Positions 1 through 8,550 of a stretch of 37,486 nucleotides of DNA are shown in pieces (the stretch's first letter is position 1; every line of letters starts with the position of its first letter). The position numbers were made by a program, and so were the translations under genes. The notes under the pieces were generated by a model, which had not been told where the DNA came from, did not search any database, and saw nothing but the letters and a program-made list of their open reading frames with translations. The stretch lies in the NCBI GenBank assembly GCA_902778105.1, contig CACYWN010000025.1, forward strand, positions 1 to 37,486, in the 5' to 3' direction. Source of the stretch: an uncultured Bacteroidia bacterium (GTDB taxonomy: Bacteria; Bacteroidota; Bacteroidia; Bacteroidales; UBA932).

Positions 1-1
1 T

Positions 2-172
2 GACGACGAAGAATGTGGGATCCGGGACATCACCGTGTCCTGGGAGCCGGATGGGGACTTCCTTGTCGCCGGTACGACATCCTTCCGGGACGAGCGCACC
101 GGCGAATCCATAGAGGGCAGGGAGACGCTCCGCTACCACTGTGTGTCCACCAAAGAGAAGAAAAAACGATGA
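2..172 (+). CDS. 3' end of an unidentified protein (partial)
   Basis: An open frame enters from the left edge and ends at a TGA that overlaps the ATG of the following TonB-dependent receptor in an ATGA arrangement. The 56 visible residues are acidic to mixed, include ITVSWEPDGDFLVAG and finish in a lysine-rich tail. They look like an alternating beta-strand segment, but I do not recognise a family. Anti-sigma (FecR-type) genes often lie upstream of STN-containing receptors, but nothing visible here supports that identity. The stop/start overlap suggests translational coupling with the receptor. Confidence 0.5.
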   Translation, partial: DDEECGIRDITVSWEPDGDFLVAGTTSFRDERTGESIEGRETLRYHCVSTKEKKKR

Positions 173-2779
173 AAAGAGTGCTGTTGACGGCGGTCCTGCT
201 GCTCGCAGGAGCCGCTTTGTGGGCGCAGACCACCCTGAAGCGCGAAATGACCGCGCTGGAAGAAAGATACGGAATCCGGTTCGTGTATGATGCGGCCTTA
301 CCGCTGGACGTACGGGCGGACGCCCCTGCTGGAACGACCCTGGAAGAAAGCCTGGAGCAACTGTTTGCCGGGCGGGATATCCGGTATGAGATCAAAGGGA
401 ACCACGTGGTAATCAGGAAAGTACGGAAGTTTACCATCAGCGGTCACGTGACGGATGCCTCTTCCGGCGAGACGCTGATCGGGGCCGGGGTATTCTCCGG
501 AGAGACCGGTACGGTCACCAACAGTTACGGCTTTTACTCGCTGACGGTCCCGGAAGGGGATATCGACCTTTCGGTCTCCTATATCGGCTACGGCCGGAAA
601 ACGCTGCGCATCCATCTGGAAAAGGACCGGACGCAGGACATCGCCCTCGTGCCGGATGCCCGGATCCGGGCGGCCGAGGTGACCGGATGGAAAGATACCG
701 GCATTGGGTCCACCAGTCTCGGCGCGTTGGAGATTCCCCAATCGGTCATTCGGCGGGCGCCGATGCTTTTGGGCGAGGCAGATGTGCTCAAATCTCTCCA
801 GCTGCTTCCCGGCGTGCAATCCGGCTCGTCAGGTTCATCGGGCCTCTATGTGCGGGGAGGCGGGCCGGATGAGAACCTGGTCATGATGGACGGCATCCCG
901 CTTTATAACGGGGAACACCTGCTGGGCCTGTTTTCCGTCTTCGCCCCGGATGCCGTGAAAAAGGTGACCCTGTACAAGAGCTCTTTCCCGGCCCGCTACG
1001 GCGGTCGGACCTCCAGCATTGTGGATGTCCGGATGAACGACGGCAATGCGGAGGGCATCCATGGGAGCGTCACCGTTGGGTTGTTGACGGAAAAGGCCCA
1101 TGTGGAAGGCCCCATCGGCCCGAATCGGGAGGGTGTTGCATTCGGGGCTGGTTGAATTGGTGGGCCGTCCCCTGGGGCTTCCGGCCAACTATTTCTTCTA
1201 TGATGTCCATGCGAAGGCTTCACACAGCTTCGGGCCCAGGGACCGTGTATTTGCGGATTACTACCGAGGGAAAGACTATTTCCGGACCGATAGTCAGGAG
1301 TACGTCTTCGACCACAATTACGATGATAACTATGCGGCATACGATCGATATACGGACACCCGAAGCCAGTTCCGGTTGCGTTGGGGCAATACGGTAGCCG
1401 GGCTGCGGTGGAACCATGTCTTCGGGGGACGGCTGTTTTCCAACACGACCCTGTCTTGGAGCGGATATCGCTCGAACATGTTGACGATGGGAGAAGAGAA
1501 TGTGGATGACGACGGCTACCGAACGCTCACCCGGAATGAATTCCAGTATTTCTCGACCATTGGCGATGCGACGCTCCGGACCGATTTCGAGTTCACCCCT
1601 TCGCCCGCCCAGACCATCCGTTTCGGAGCCGGAGTGACGCGCCACGTCTTCATCCCCGACGGAATGTCCCTTTCGATGCGCGAGGAAGTGGAAGGAAAGG
1701 TCCTCCGTGACACGCTGCTGCAGCGCTCGGAGGGGACCTATATGCCCGGGTGGGAAGCTTCCGCCTATCTGGAGGATGAGATTTCCCTGGGCCGGGTTTC
1801 TTTCAATCCGGGCCTCCATTTTGCCCTGTTTTCCGCCAGCGGGAAGATTTACCCGTCCCTCCAGCCGCGGCTGTCCGCACGCTGGGCCGTTACGGATGCC
1901 TGGACGCTCAAGGCCGGCTATTCCCGGATGGCTCAGTATGTCCACCGTCTTCCCTTCGCCCGCGTGAATCTCCCGACGGACATCTGGGTTCCGGTGACGG
2001 ACCGGATTCCTCCCCAGGAATCGGACCAATGGTCGATGGGCGTGTATTATACCGGCATCCCCGGCTGGAGCCTGTCGGCGGAAGTCTATTACAAGGACCT
2101 GAGGAACATCCTGGAGTTCAGGAACAACCGCCTGGTGTTCTCGGGCGCGGACCAATGGGAAAAGACCATCGCGACTGGCATCGGCCGGGCCTATGGGACC
2201 GAGTGGCTGGTGGAAAAGACGGCGGGCCGTCTCACCGGCTGGTTGTCCTACACCCTGTCCCGGAGCGAGCGCCGTGTTCCGGACGGAAGCGTCAACGAAG
2301 GCCGCTGGTTCCCCTATGTCAATGACCGTCGCCACAAGATTTCCGTCTATGCCGATTATACCCTCAACGAACGGATCGACTTTTCCGCCACCTGGCAGTT
2401 TGCGTCGGGCGACCGGATGACCCTCCCCACACGGCATTCCTTTACCATGGGTGAGGATGGCCTGCAGGAGCAGCTGTATATCCCTTCCCGCAACAATTGG
2501 ACAGTACCGCCGACACACAGGTTGGACGTGAGCGTGAATTTCCGGAAGAAAAAGGCCCGGGGCGAAAGAGTCTGGAACGTGGGCGTCTACAACGTGTACG
2601 CTGCCCGGAACCCGGATTTCATGCTCTATGATGAGAATCGCCGGTGGACGCGCACCCTTCCGGACGGGACCACCCAGACGGGCCTGGACCAGGAAGAGAT
2701 TCCCGAAGGCCGGATCTATGCGATAAAACGCTCCGTCTTCTCTGTCCTTCCTTCCGTAAGTTATACCAGAACGTTTTGA
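169..2779 (+). pseudogene. TonB-dependent outer-membrane receptor, frameshifted
   Basis: The N-terminal part reads from ATG 169. It has a signal peptide (residues 1-20, ending LWAQ), an STN domain (about 21-85), a CarboxypepD_reg-like domain (about 88-170) and a TonB plug (about 185-310, with LYVRGGGPDENLVMMDG). This frame stops at 1153-1155. The beta-barrel continues in the next frame from about 1100 to 2779 and ends in VSYTRTF, a normal outer-membrane C-terminus with a final Phe. Joined, the parts give a protein of roughly 870 residues, normal for the family. The Ser-x-Arg-Arg stretch that usually lies between the GPI strand and the YxFYD strand looks shortened, so a small deletion not divisible by three is likely. 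The family imports ligands across the outer membrane using TonB energy. The DUF4249 gene downstream is its usual partner. The break could be real or an assembly error. Confidence 0.85.
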
Positions 2780-2781
2780 AA

Positions 2782-3864
2782 ATGAAAAAGATATATCTTG
2801 TCATCGCCTGCTTTCTGCCGCTGTCCTGCGAGACGGCGCTTTTCCCGGATCCGGTGGGGCTGGAACGGGAGATCGCCCTGCAGGCACGGCTTCTGACGAC
2901 AGACACCCTCCATACCATCCATGCCGCCTATAGCCTGCATGATTCCCTTGTATCCGCTGCCGATCTGACCATTGCCTGCTATGTCAATGGGGAATGCGTC
3001 GCTGTTACTTCGGACAGCGAGGCGGAGACTGACCGGTGGAAGACTGAAAAAGCTTGGCGGGCATACCGGTTTCGGGCGGACATCCATCCGGGCGATTCCG
3101 TGCGGATCGAGGCGACAGGCCGGGATGGCACTGCGATGGCACATGTGAAGGCACCGGATGCTCCTCCGGCACCGGAAGTTTCCGTGGAAAAGATTTCGAT
3201 GACAGATGGAGGCGGCTATGATATGACCCTCTTCCGGTTCCGGATTCGGGTGGACGACCTGCCCGGGCAACGGAACTGGTACCGTTTGGTAGCACTGGGC
3301 AGGCAGGTCGTGGATGAGCATTATCCGGAAGGACATCCTCATTTCCTTCCGTATTGGACGGAAGAAGGGGGCTGGTACCGGATCGTGGACAAGGCGTTTG
3401 CCATCCGGGTGGACAATACAAAGGATTCGTTCCTGAATCCGGATGGCAGGACAGCGGATGAAAGGAATCCCGATTACCTGGCCAACCAGTACAACATGTT
3501 TACGGATGAATTGTTTGAAGACGGGTCAGTCACCCTTACTCTGGACGCAAACGCCGCAGACTATTTCAAAATCACCGATCTGTCTACCAATTCCCTGTGT
3601 ACGTACCGCAGGGCTATCGCAGCCCTGTTCGATCTCCAGAGCCTTTCCCGGGAGGATTATCTCAACAGCCGGATGTTGGAAATGCGGTATTTTTCCCTGA
3701 CGGGCATCCCCTATGTGGATGGCCTTCTCTCAGAAGACATCGTTCCTCCGGACAATGTGGAAGGTGGTATTGGCTTCGTGACCGTCCGTTCGGTCTCCCG
3801 TGCTGCCTGTGACTTCGGCGAAAGGGAACTCCAGGGGGGCAGTTTTGACTGGCCGCTGGAATAG
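2782..3864 (+). CDS. DUF4249 domain-containing lipoprotein
   Basis: This 360-residue protein begins 2 bp after the receptor stop. The N-terminus MKKIYLVIACFLPLSCE is a lipoprotein signal with the modified Cys at residue 16. The body fits DUF4249: an early strand region with VGLEREIALQARLL, a conversion-like beta region with APDAPPAPEVSV, and a C-terminal part with LEMRYFSLTGIPYVDG. In Bacteroidetes, DUF4249 lipoproteins are encoded next to TonB-dependent receptors and are thought to be surface or periplasmic partners, but their ligand is unknown. I chose ATG 2782 because it starts the signal peptide; the frame is open further upstream only inside the receptor gene. This gene looks intact although its receptor is broken. 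Confidence 0.85.
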   Translation: MKKIYLVIACFLPLSCETALFPDPVGLEREIALQARLLTTDTLHTIHAAYSLHDSLVSAADLTIACYVNGECVAVTSDSEAETDRWKTEKAWRAYRFRADIHPGDSVRIEATGRDGTAMAHVKAPDAPPAPEVSVEKISMTDGGGYDMTLFRFRIRVDDLPGQRNWYRLVALGRQVVDEHYPEGHPHFLPYWTEEGGWYRIVDKAFAIRVDNTKDSFLNPDGRTADERNPDYLANQYNMFTDELFEDGSVTLTLDANAADYFKITDLSTNSLCTYRRAIAALFDLQSLSREDYLNSRMLEMRYFSLTGIPYVDGLLSEDIVPPDNVEGGIGFVTVRSVSRAACDFGERELQGGSFDWPLE

Positions 3865-4346
3865 GTACGACACGGTTCCAGCCGGCCGCTCCAATGCCTC
3901 TGTTGCTGCACGGACGGCTGAACCTATCGCTCGACGACAAATTAAGCCGTATTTGTTGTCGACTTCGGGAGAATCGCCATCTCGATACCAGATTCCGTGC
4001 ATTTTGTCGCCGAAGGGGAGGAGGCAGCACCGCCCCTGCCCCTGTGCTGAATCCATCCCGTTTCGCCTCCCTCATGGCCAAACCGGCGCACATGAACCTG
4101 CCTCTGGGCTACCCGAAAGGGCAATTCTCGTGCGCCATTGGCTGATATGGGCCTTACGCGCACCGGCATCCTTGCCGGAAGGCCGCAGAACAGTGCTCTC
4201 GGTGCGCCAGTTTGGCGACGTGGCACAGACACGCCTTCCATTCATGCCAACGGCCGCATTTGCGGCAAACCGGCCGCTGAGGCCCTTCCCCGTGCATCAG
4301 ACCTGCAAGGGAATCATAGATCATGGGGAGAGAGATGTTAAGTTTG
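3865..4346. other. Gene-free, hairpin-rich gap between convergent genes
   Basis: No convincing gene lies in these 482 bp. Visible inverted repeats: 3874-3884 with 3915-3924 (10 bp, one bulge); 3931-3942 with 3951-3962 (12 bp, one G-U, 8-base loop); 4025-4030 with 4044-4049; a compound stem at 4150-4184 (GGCCTT/AAGGCC outside, CCGGCA/TGCCGG inside, TCCT loop); 4205-4209 with 4213-4217; and 4253-4257 with 4262-4266. None is followed by a clear T-tract, so these are not ordinary terminators. A structured RNA, a degraded gene or a dispersed non-coding element are all possible. Confidence 0.5.
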
Positions 4347-5705
4347 TTATTCGTTCGTTCTCAGATACTTCCATCCGATGACGGGGAGGACGAAAGCGAT
4401 GAGGCAGGCGATGATCCAGAAGATGGAGACGGGGCCGAAGTTGTAGACGCCGTCGGCGGCGTTGCCCTCGATGAGGAAGCCGGAGACGATGGACTGCAGG
4501 CCCGCCGCCGCATAGCTGGAGATGCCTACGATGCCCAGGGCGGCGCCGGTGGCCTTGCGCGGGACGAAGTCCAGGGCCATCAGGCCGGCGACGATGCAGA
4601 ACACCACGCTGAAGGCCATGCTGAAGATGGCGATGTACAGGATGTTCATCCAATAGGTTCCGCCCGTGAACAGGAACAGGGCCAGGGTGACGACGGTGAG
4701 CGCGCCGGCGATGACGACCGGACGGGCGCGGTTGCCGTGGAACAGGCGGTCGGAGATCCAGCCGGCGAGGAGGTTTCCCACCACGCCGAAGGCTTCGGAG
4801 ATGCCGATGATCTGCGTGGCGCTTTCCAGCGAGAAGGTTTTCTGCTTCTGGAGGAAGAGCACGCCCCAGTCGCTCACCGCATGCTGGGTGATGTAGATGA
4901 AGGCGCTGGAGATGGCGATGACCCAGATGCCCGGATGCTTGAAAACCCATTTCTGGAGTTCCTGCGTGGGCTTCTTGTCCAGGGTCCTCAGGGGTTCGCC
5001 GGCGAGTTCCTGCACGGTGGGAAGGCCCTTGCTTTCCGGGGTGTCGGAGATGAAGACGGCGGCGACGATGGTGCCGATGACACCCGCAGCGGCCGCGGCC
5101 ACGAAGCCCCACTGCCAGCCTGCGACCGCCACGACGAAGCCCAGGGCGATCATCGTGATGGCCTTGCCGAAGGAGGGGGTGGAACTGAAGATGCTGTACA
5201 TCGTCCCGCGCCTGGAGAGAGGGAACCAGCGGGAAAGGCTGATGGTTCCGGGAGGCGATCCCATCGACTGCACCCAGCCGTTCACGCCCCACAGGAGGGC
5301 GAAGGTGATGAACAGGACGACGGATCCGGTTCCCAGCGGCCCGTGCAGCAGGCCCAGGACGCCGAGAAGGAGGTTGATGCCGGCCGAGACCCCCAGGCCC
5401 CAGGCCATGAAGCGCCGGATGTTGCAGTAGTCCGCGATGAAACCGTTGGTGAACTTGCCGGCCGCGTACACGAAATAGAAGATGGAGCCGATGATGCCGA
5501 GTTCCCCCGCGGTGAGGACGCCCCCGTCGATGACGGGCTGCTTCACCACGCCGAGGGTCATCCGGCACACATAGTAGAAAATGTAGGCCGTGGTAACGCC
5601 CCAGAAGGTCCTTGTCCTGAGTCGTTTATATTCTTCATCCACGCGGTCCGCCGGCACTTTCGCCGCGGAGGGCTTGCTGATCCGGAAATAGTTGAACAGC
5701 GACAT
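4347..5705 (-). CDS. MFS transporter, organophosphate:phosphate antiporter (GlpT/UhpT) type
   Basis: This 452-residue protein has about 12 hydrophobic segments. Its N-terminus, with KRLRTRTFWGVTTAYIFYYVCRMTL, and the segment RWFPLSRRGTMYSIFSSTPSFGK are characteristic of the GlpT/UhpT/UhpC family. Members exchange sugar phosphates or glycerol-3-phosphate for inorganic phosphate at the inner membrane. The exact substrate cannot be read from sequence, so I give no symbol. The gene starts 9 bp after the stop of the HAD phosphatase gene on the same strand, so the two are probably one transcript read from the promoter at 6337-6344. Length is normal and nothing looks broken. Confidence 0.85.
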   Translation of the reverse strand: MSLFNYFRISKPSAAKVPADRVDEEYKRLRTRTFWGVTTAYIFYYVCRMTLGVVKQPVIDGGVLTAGELGIIGSIFYFVYAAGKFTNGFIADYCNIRRFMAWGLGVSAGINLLLGVLGLLHGPLGTGSVVLFITFALLWGVNGWVQSMGSPPGTISLSRWFPLSRRGTMYSIFSSTPSFGKAITMIALGFVVAVAGWQWGFVAAAAAGVIGTIVAAVFISDTPESKGLPTVQELAGEPLRTLDKKPTQELQKWVFKHPGIWVIAISSAFIYITQHAVSDWGVLFLQKQKTFSLESATQIIGISEAFGVVGNLLAGWISDRLFHGNRARPVVIAGALTVVTLALFLFTGGTYWMNILYIAIFSMAFSVVFCIVAGLMALDFVPRKATGAALGIVGISSYAAAGLQSIVSGFLIEGNAADGVYNFGPVSIFWIIACLIAFVLPVIGWKYLRTNE

Positions 5706-5714
5706 GGGACAAAT

Positions 5715-6329
5715 TTACAAAAAATCCGCAATACAGGCGGCAAGGTCGGTTCCGGGTTCGTACCGGACGGCCTGCCAGCCGGAGGCGACCGCCGCATCCA
5801 CGTTGCGCTGCGAATCGTCCACGAAAAGGATCTCCCCGGCGGGGAGTCCGATTTCCGCCTGCGCCCGGGCGAAGATTTCCGGGGAAGGCTTGAGCAGCTT
5901 CATCCGGCTGGAAATGAATTCTTTCCGGAAGACCTGCCGCCAGGGAAGGCCGTTCTCCTCATAGATTTCATGCATCCGTTTGACGGAGATTTCGTTGTTG
6001 TTGGAGAGTCCGTAGACGGGATACCGCTGCGCCAGGGAGACCAGCAGGGTGACCTTGGCCGGGTCCATCCCGGTCAGAAGGCCGGCCATCGCCCGGTCCA
6101 CGTCGGACGGGACACAGCCGGGCCGCGACTCGCGCAGCACCTCCGCCCGGAAGGTGTCCTCCGAGATGAGACCGGCTTCCATGTCCCCGTAGATCCCTTT
6201 CTGGTGGCAGGGATCCAGCAGTTCGGTAATCCTCTCATAGCCAAGGATTTCCCGGAACGCCCGGATGCAGCGGCCGAGGTCCAGGTCGATGAGCACCCCG
6301 CCGAGGTCGAATACAATCGCTTTCACCAT
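5715..6329 (-). CDS. HAD-superfamily (subfamily IA) phosphatase, YihX-like
   Basis: This 204-residue protein has the HAD motifs in order: motif I FDLGGVLIDLD with nucleophile Asp8, motif II GLSNNN, a conserved Lys in KPSPEIF, and motif IV FVDDSQRN. Gly in place of the second motif I Asp (DLGG) is usual in the YihX/epoxide-hydrolase-N-like subgroup, which dephosphorylates sugar phosphates such as glucose 1-phosphate. The length is normal for a cytoplasmic enzyme with a small cap. It is the first gene of a two-gene operon with the organophosphate-type transporter, which fits use of imported phosphoesters, but the true substrate is inferred only. Confidence 0.85.
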   Translation of the reverse strand: MVKAIVFDLGGVLIDLDLGRCIRAFREILGYERITELLDPCHQKGIYGDMEAGLISEDTFRAEVLRESRPGCVPSDVDRAMAGLLTGMDPAKVTLLVSLAQRYPVYGLSNNNEISVKRMHEIYEENGLPWRQVFRKEFISSRMKLLKPSPEIFARAQAEIGLPAGEILFVDDSQRNVDAAVASGWQAVRYEPGTDLAACIADFL

Positions 6330-6336
6330 AGCGGTG

Positions 6337-6344
6337 CAAAGGTA
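6337..6344 (-). promoter_or_regulatory. Bacteroidetes -7 element for the HAD/MFS operon
   Basis: Read on the minus strand this is TACCTTTG, a full match to the Bacteroidetes TAnnTTTG element. It lies 7 bp upstream of the HAD start codon, so the transcript would have almost no 5' leader. No clear -33 TTG is visible. It is divergent from the element at 6357-6364. Confidence 0.55.
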
Positions 6345-6356
6345 AGAAAAAGTCCG

Positions 6357-6364
6357 TATATTTG
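6357..6364 (+). promoter_or_regulatory. Bacteroidetes -7 element for the M23 gene pair
   Basis: TATATTTG matches TAnnTTTG exactly. The expected transcription start, 5-7 bp downstream, falls at or next to the GTG at 6371, so this mRNA may be leaderless. No good -33 box is seen. Confidence 0.55.
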
Positions 6365-6370
6365 TAAACT

Positions 6371-7285
6371 GTGTCCAGAATAGGAAAGAAACACCTGCTG
6401 CGGCTGGCCGCCATCCTGACGGCCGGGGTGCTGCTGTTTGTCCTGTTCCTCTGGGTCCACGTGTCCCTGCTGGGGCGCGACCTCCCCAAGACGGCCATCC
6501 TGAGGCGGCAGAATGCCGACTGGCTGTCCCGCCTGGAGCAGGTCAGCGGGCAGTTGGACCACTGCGAGGACGTGATGGACCTGCTGGAGATCCGGGACGA
6601 CCGCATCTACCGGTCGGTCTACGGTATGGACGAAATCCCGCAGCCCGCCCGCAGTGCGGTCCCGGGAGGACTGAACCGGTATCCGGGCCTGGACCAGCTG
6701 GACCGGAACAATCCGCTGAAACGGACCATCCTGCGCCTGGACCGGCTGGAGAAGCGCTCCTATGTCCAGTCCATGTCGTACGACGACGTCGCCTCCTTCG
6801 CCCGGGCGGCGGGAGACAAGGCCACCCATATCCCCTCCATCCCTCCGATGGACCCGAGGCCGGGTTCCTTCGTCCTGTCCAGTCCGTTCGGGGTCCGCAC
6901 GGACCCGATCACGGGAGAGAACCGGATGCACAACGGAATGGACTTCGCCTGCCCGCCGGGCAATCCGATCTACGCGACCGGCGACGGAGTCGTCATCCTG
7001 GTGGAGAATTCGTTCACCGGTTACGGGAACCATGTCGAGGTGGACCACGGCTTCGGCTATGTGACCCGTTATTCCCATATGTCCGTCATGTACGCCTATG
7101 TGGGACAGCGGGTTACGCGGGGCGACTGTGTCGGCCTGAGCGGCCAGTCGGGCCGTGCGACCGGACCGCACCTGCATTATGAGGTGATTTACCGGGGCAG
7201 TTATGTGAATCCGCGCGGCTATATGGACCTGGACATTTCGCCGGAGGACTATGCCGCGATCGTCCGTAAGCCTTCAGGAAGATGA
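6371..7285 (+). CDS. M23 (LytM) family metallopeptidase, membrane-anchored
   Basis: This 304-residue protein has an N-terminal transmembrane helix (about residues 10-34), a helical linker (about 45-130) and a C-terminal M23 domain (about 165-280). All zinc and catalytic residues are present: His187 and Asp191 (HNGMD), His236 in RYSHMS, and His267/His269 (PHLHYE). M23 enzymes cut peptide cross-bridges or stems of peptidoglycan in the periplasm. The start is GTG 6371; no ATG upstream of the membrane helix is available and the promoter sits directly before it. The stop overlaps the start of the next M23 gene (ATGA), so the two are co-translated and probably act together. Confidence 0.88.
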   Translation: MSRIGKKHLLRLAAILTAGVLLFVLFLWVHVSLLGRDLPKTAILRRQNADWLSRLEQVSGQLDHCEDVMDLLEIRDDRIYRSVYGMDEIPQPARSAVPGGLNRYPGLDQLDRNNPLKRTILRLDRLEKRSYVQSMSYDDVASFARAAGDKATHIPSIPPMDPRPGSFVLSSPFGVRTDPITGENRMHNGMDFACPPGNPIYATGDGVVILVENSFTGYGNHVEVDHGFGYVTRYSHMSVMYAYVGQRVTRGDCVGLSGQSGRATGPHLHYEVIYRGSYVNPRGYMDLDISPEDYAAIVRKPSGR

Positions 7286-8193
7286 GCGGGAAAAACTACC
7301 ATATCCGCAGGAAACTGGGCCGTTTCGTCCGCTTTGCCTCCGCGGCGGTGACGGTCTCGGTCCTCCTGTATGTCCTGATGGCCCTGTTCTACACCACGGA
7401 AGAGGAGAAGCGGCTCCAGCGGGAGAATGCCCTGTATGAGAAGTATTACCCCACCCTGAAGGAAAAGGCCAGGCTGGTGGGCGACGTGGTGGAAGGGCTG
7501 GAAATGAAAGACAATGACCTGTACGGCAACGTGTTCGGGACGGAGGCCCCCTCGGTGGACGCCATCACGGCCGCCGACGTCATCAGCGGAAGCGATTCCC
7601 TGTCGGAGAGTTTCTTCCTCTCCTATTCCGCTTCCAAGAGCGAGAGTCTCCGGATGATGGCCCGGAACGTGGAGGAGAACTTCCGTGAAATCTACCGCCT
7701 GATGGCCCAACGGGCGGATTCCCTTCCTCCGCTTTCCATGCCGCTCGAGGAAATGTCCTATGTCCAGACCGGCGGCTCCGTGGGGATGAAGCACAGTTCC
7801 GTCTACGACGTGGACCAGCAGCACGACGGTATCGACCTGGTGGCTCCGCAGGGGAGTCCCGTGCTGGCCAGCGCCGACGGCGTCGTCCGGGAGGTCATCC
7901 TGTCCGAAAAGGGTCTCGGCAACATCGTGGAGGTGGATCACCGGAACGGCTATGTGACGCGTTACGCCCTGCTCGGGGACGTCTCCGTCTCGCGGGGCCG
8001 GACCGTCTGCCGGGGCCAGAGAATCGGGACCGTGGGCATCTCCTTCACGACTCCGATGCCGCATCTGCACTATGAGGTCCTGCGGGACGGCGAGGTCCTG
8101 GACCCCGTCCATTTCCTGTTCGCCTCCGTGGAACCGGACGAATATGCGAAGATGCTCTACATGGCGGTCTCGACGCGGCTGTCTTTGGATTGA
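7282..8193 (+). CDS. M23-like protein lacking one catalytic His, membrane-anchored
   Basis: This 303-residue paralogue of the preceding protein has the same layout: a short basic N-terminus, one membrane helix (about 18-37), a coiled or helical linker (about 40-150) and an M23 domain (about 165-275). It keeps His181/Asp185 (HDGID) and His261/His263 (PHLHYE). Where the neighbour has RYSHMS it reads RYALLG, so the catalytic His is Leu230. Known degenerate LytM proteins such as EnvC and NlpD activate other hydrolases instead of cutting. By analogy this protein may bind peptidoglycan or regulate its neighbour; that is inference. It starts at ATG 7282, overlapping the upstream stop. Confidence 0.85.
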   Translation: MSGKNYHIRRKLGRFVRFASAAVTVSVLLYVLMALFYTTEEEKRLQRENALYEKYYPTLKEKARLVGDVVEGLEMKDNDLYGNVFGTEAPSVDAITAADVISGSDSLSESFFLSYSASKSESLRMMARNVEENFREIYRLMAQRADSLPPLSMPLEEMSYVQTGGSVGMKHSSVYDVDQQHDGIDLVAPQGSPVLASADGVVREVILSEKGLGNIVEVDHRNGYVTRYALLGDVSVSRGRTVCRGQRIGTVGISFTTPMPHLHYEVLRDGEVLDPVHFLFASVEPDEYAKMLYMAVSTRLSLD

Positions 8194-8202
8194 TTTTTTT
8201 AC

Positions 8203-8210
8203 TATCTTTG
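8203..8210 (+). promoter_or_regulatory. Bacteroidetes -7 element before the MerR gene
   Basis: TATCTTTG matches TAnnTTTG, with a T-rich run just upstream. A transcription start near 8215-8217 would leave a leader of about 17 bases before ATG 8233. A TTG at 8185-8187 is closer than the usual -33 spacing. Confidence 0.5.
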
Positions 8211-8232
8211 TCAGGATTACATGCTTAACGAT

Positions 8233-8550
8233 ATGGCCAAGCTGTTATACACGATGGGCGAGACCGCGGAACTGCTCGGGGAGAGCACATCGGCCGTCCG
8301 GTATTGGAGCAACTATTTCGAAAAATTCATCAAGCCTTCCCGCAATGCCAAGGGGAACCGCCTCTTCCATCCCGAAGACGTGGAAACCCTCCAGCAGGTC
8401 CAGTACCTGCTGAAGAAGCAGGGGATGACCCTGGAAGGGGCCGTCGCCCGCCTGACGGAGGACCGTCGCAGCGTGGAGAAGCGGGTCAAGGCGCTCAATT
8501 CCCTCAAGGAGATCCGCTCCCGGCTCGTCGAAGTGCGGAAGGCCTTATGA
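8233..8550 (+). CDS. MerR-family transcriptional regulator
   Basis: A 105-residue protein with an N-terminal winged helix-turn-helix of the MerR type (MGETAELLGESTSAVRYWSNYF, about residues 8-29, and NRLFHPEDVETLQQV). A C-terminal helix (LTEDRRSVEKRVKALNSLKEIRSRL in part) is likely the dimerisation coil. No effector domain or Cys metal site follows, so the signal is unknown. I chose ATG 8233 because Bacteroidetes homologues begin MAKL-Y-MGE; ATG 8221 is in frame and possible. Its stop overlaps the Nif3-like gene by ATGA, so these two are coupled. It could regulate the wall-hydrolase pair upstream, but nothing in the sequence shows that. Confidence 0.85.
   Translation: MAKLLYTMGETAELLGESTSAVRYWSNYFEKFIKPSRNAKGNRLFHPEDVETLQQVQYLLKKQGMTLEGAVARLTEDRRSVEKRVKALNSLKEIRSRLVEVRKAL

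Noticed and set aside
3894-4241. Small open frames on both strands in the 3.9-4.3 kb gap
   Set aside because: They have no recognisable domain, overlap one another on opposite strands and cross strong inverted repeats. I treat the region as non-coding but cannot exclude a decayed gene.
4323-6383. Long plus-strand open frame opposite the MFS and HAD genes
   Set aside because: It spans two clear minus-strand genes and the promoter between divergent units, and has a repetitive Glu/Gly/Asp-rich shadow composition.
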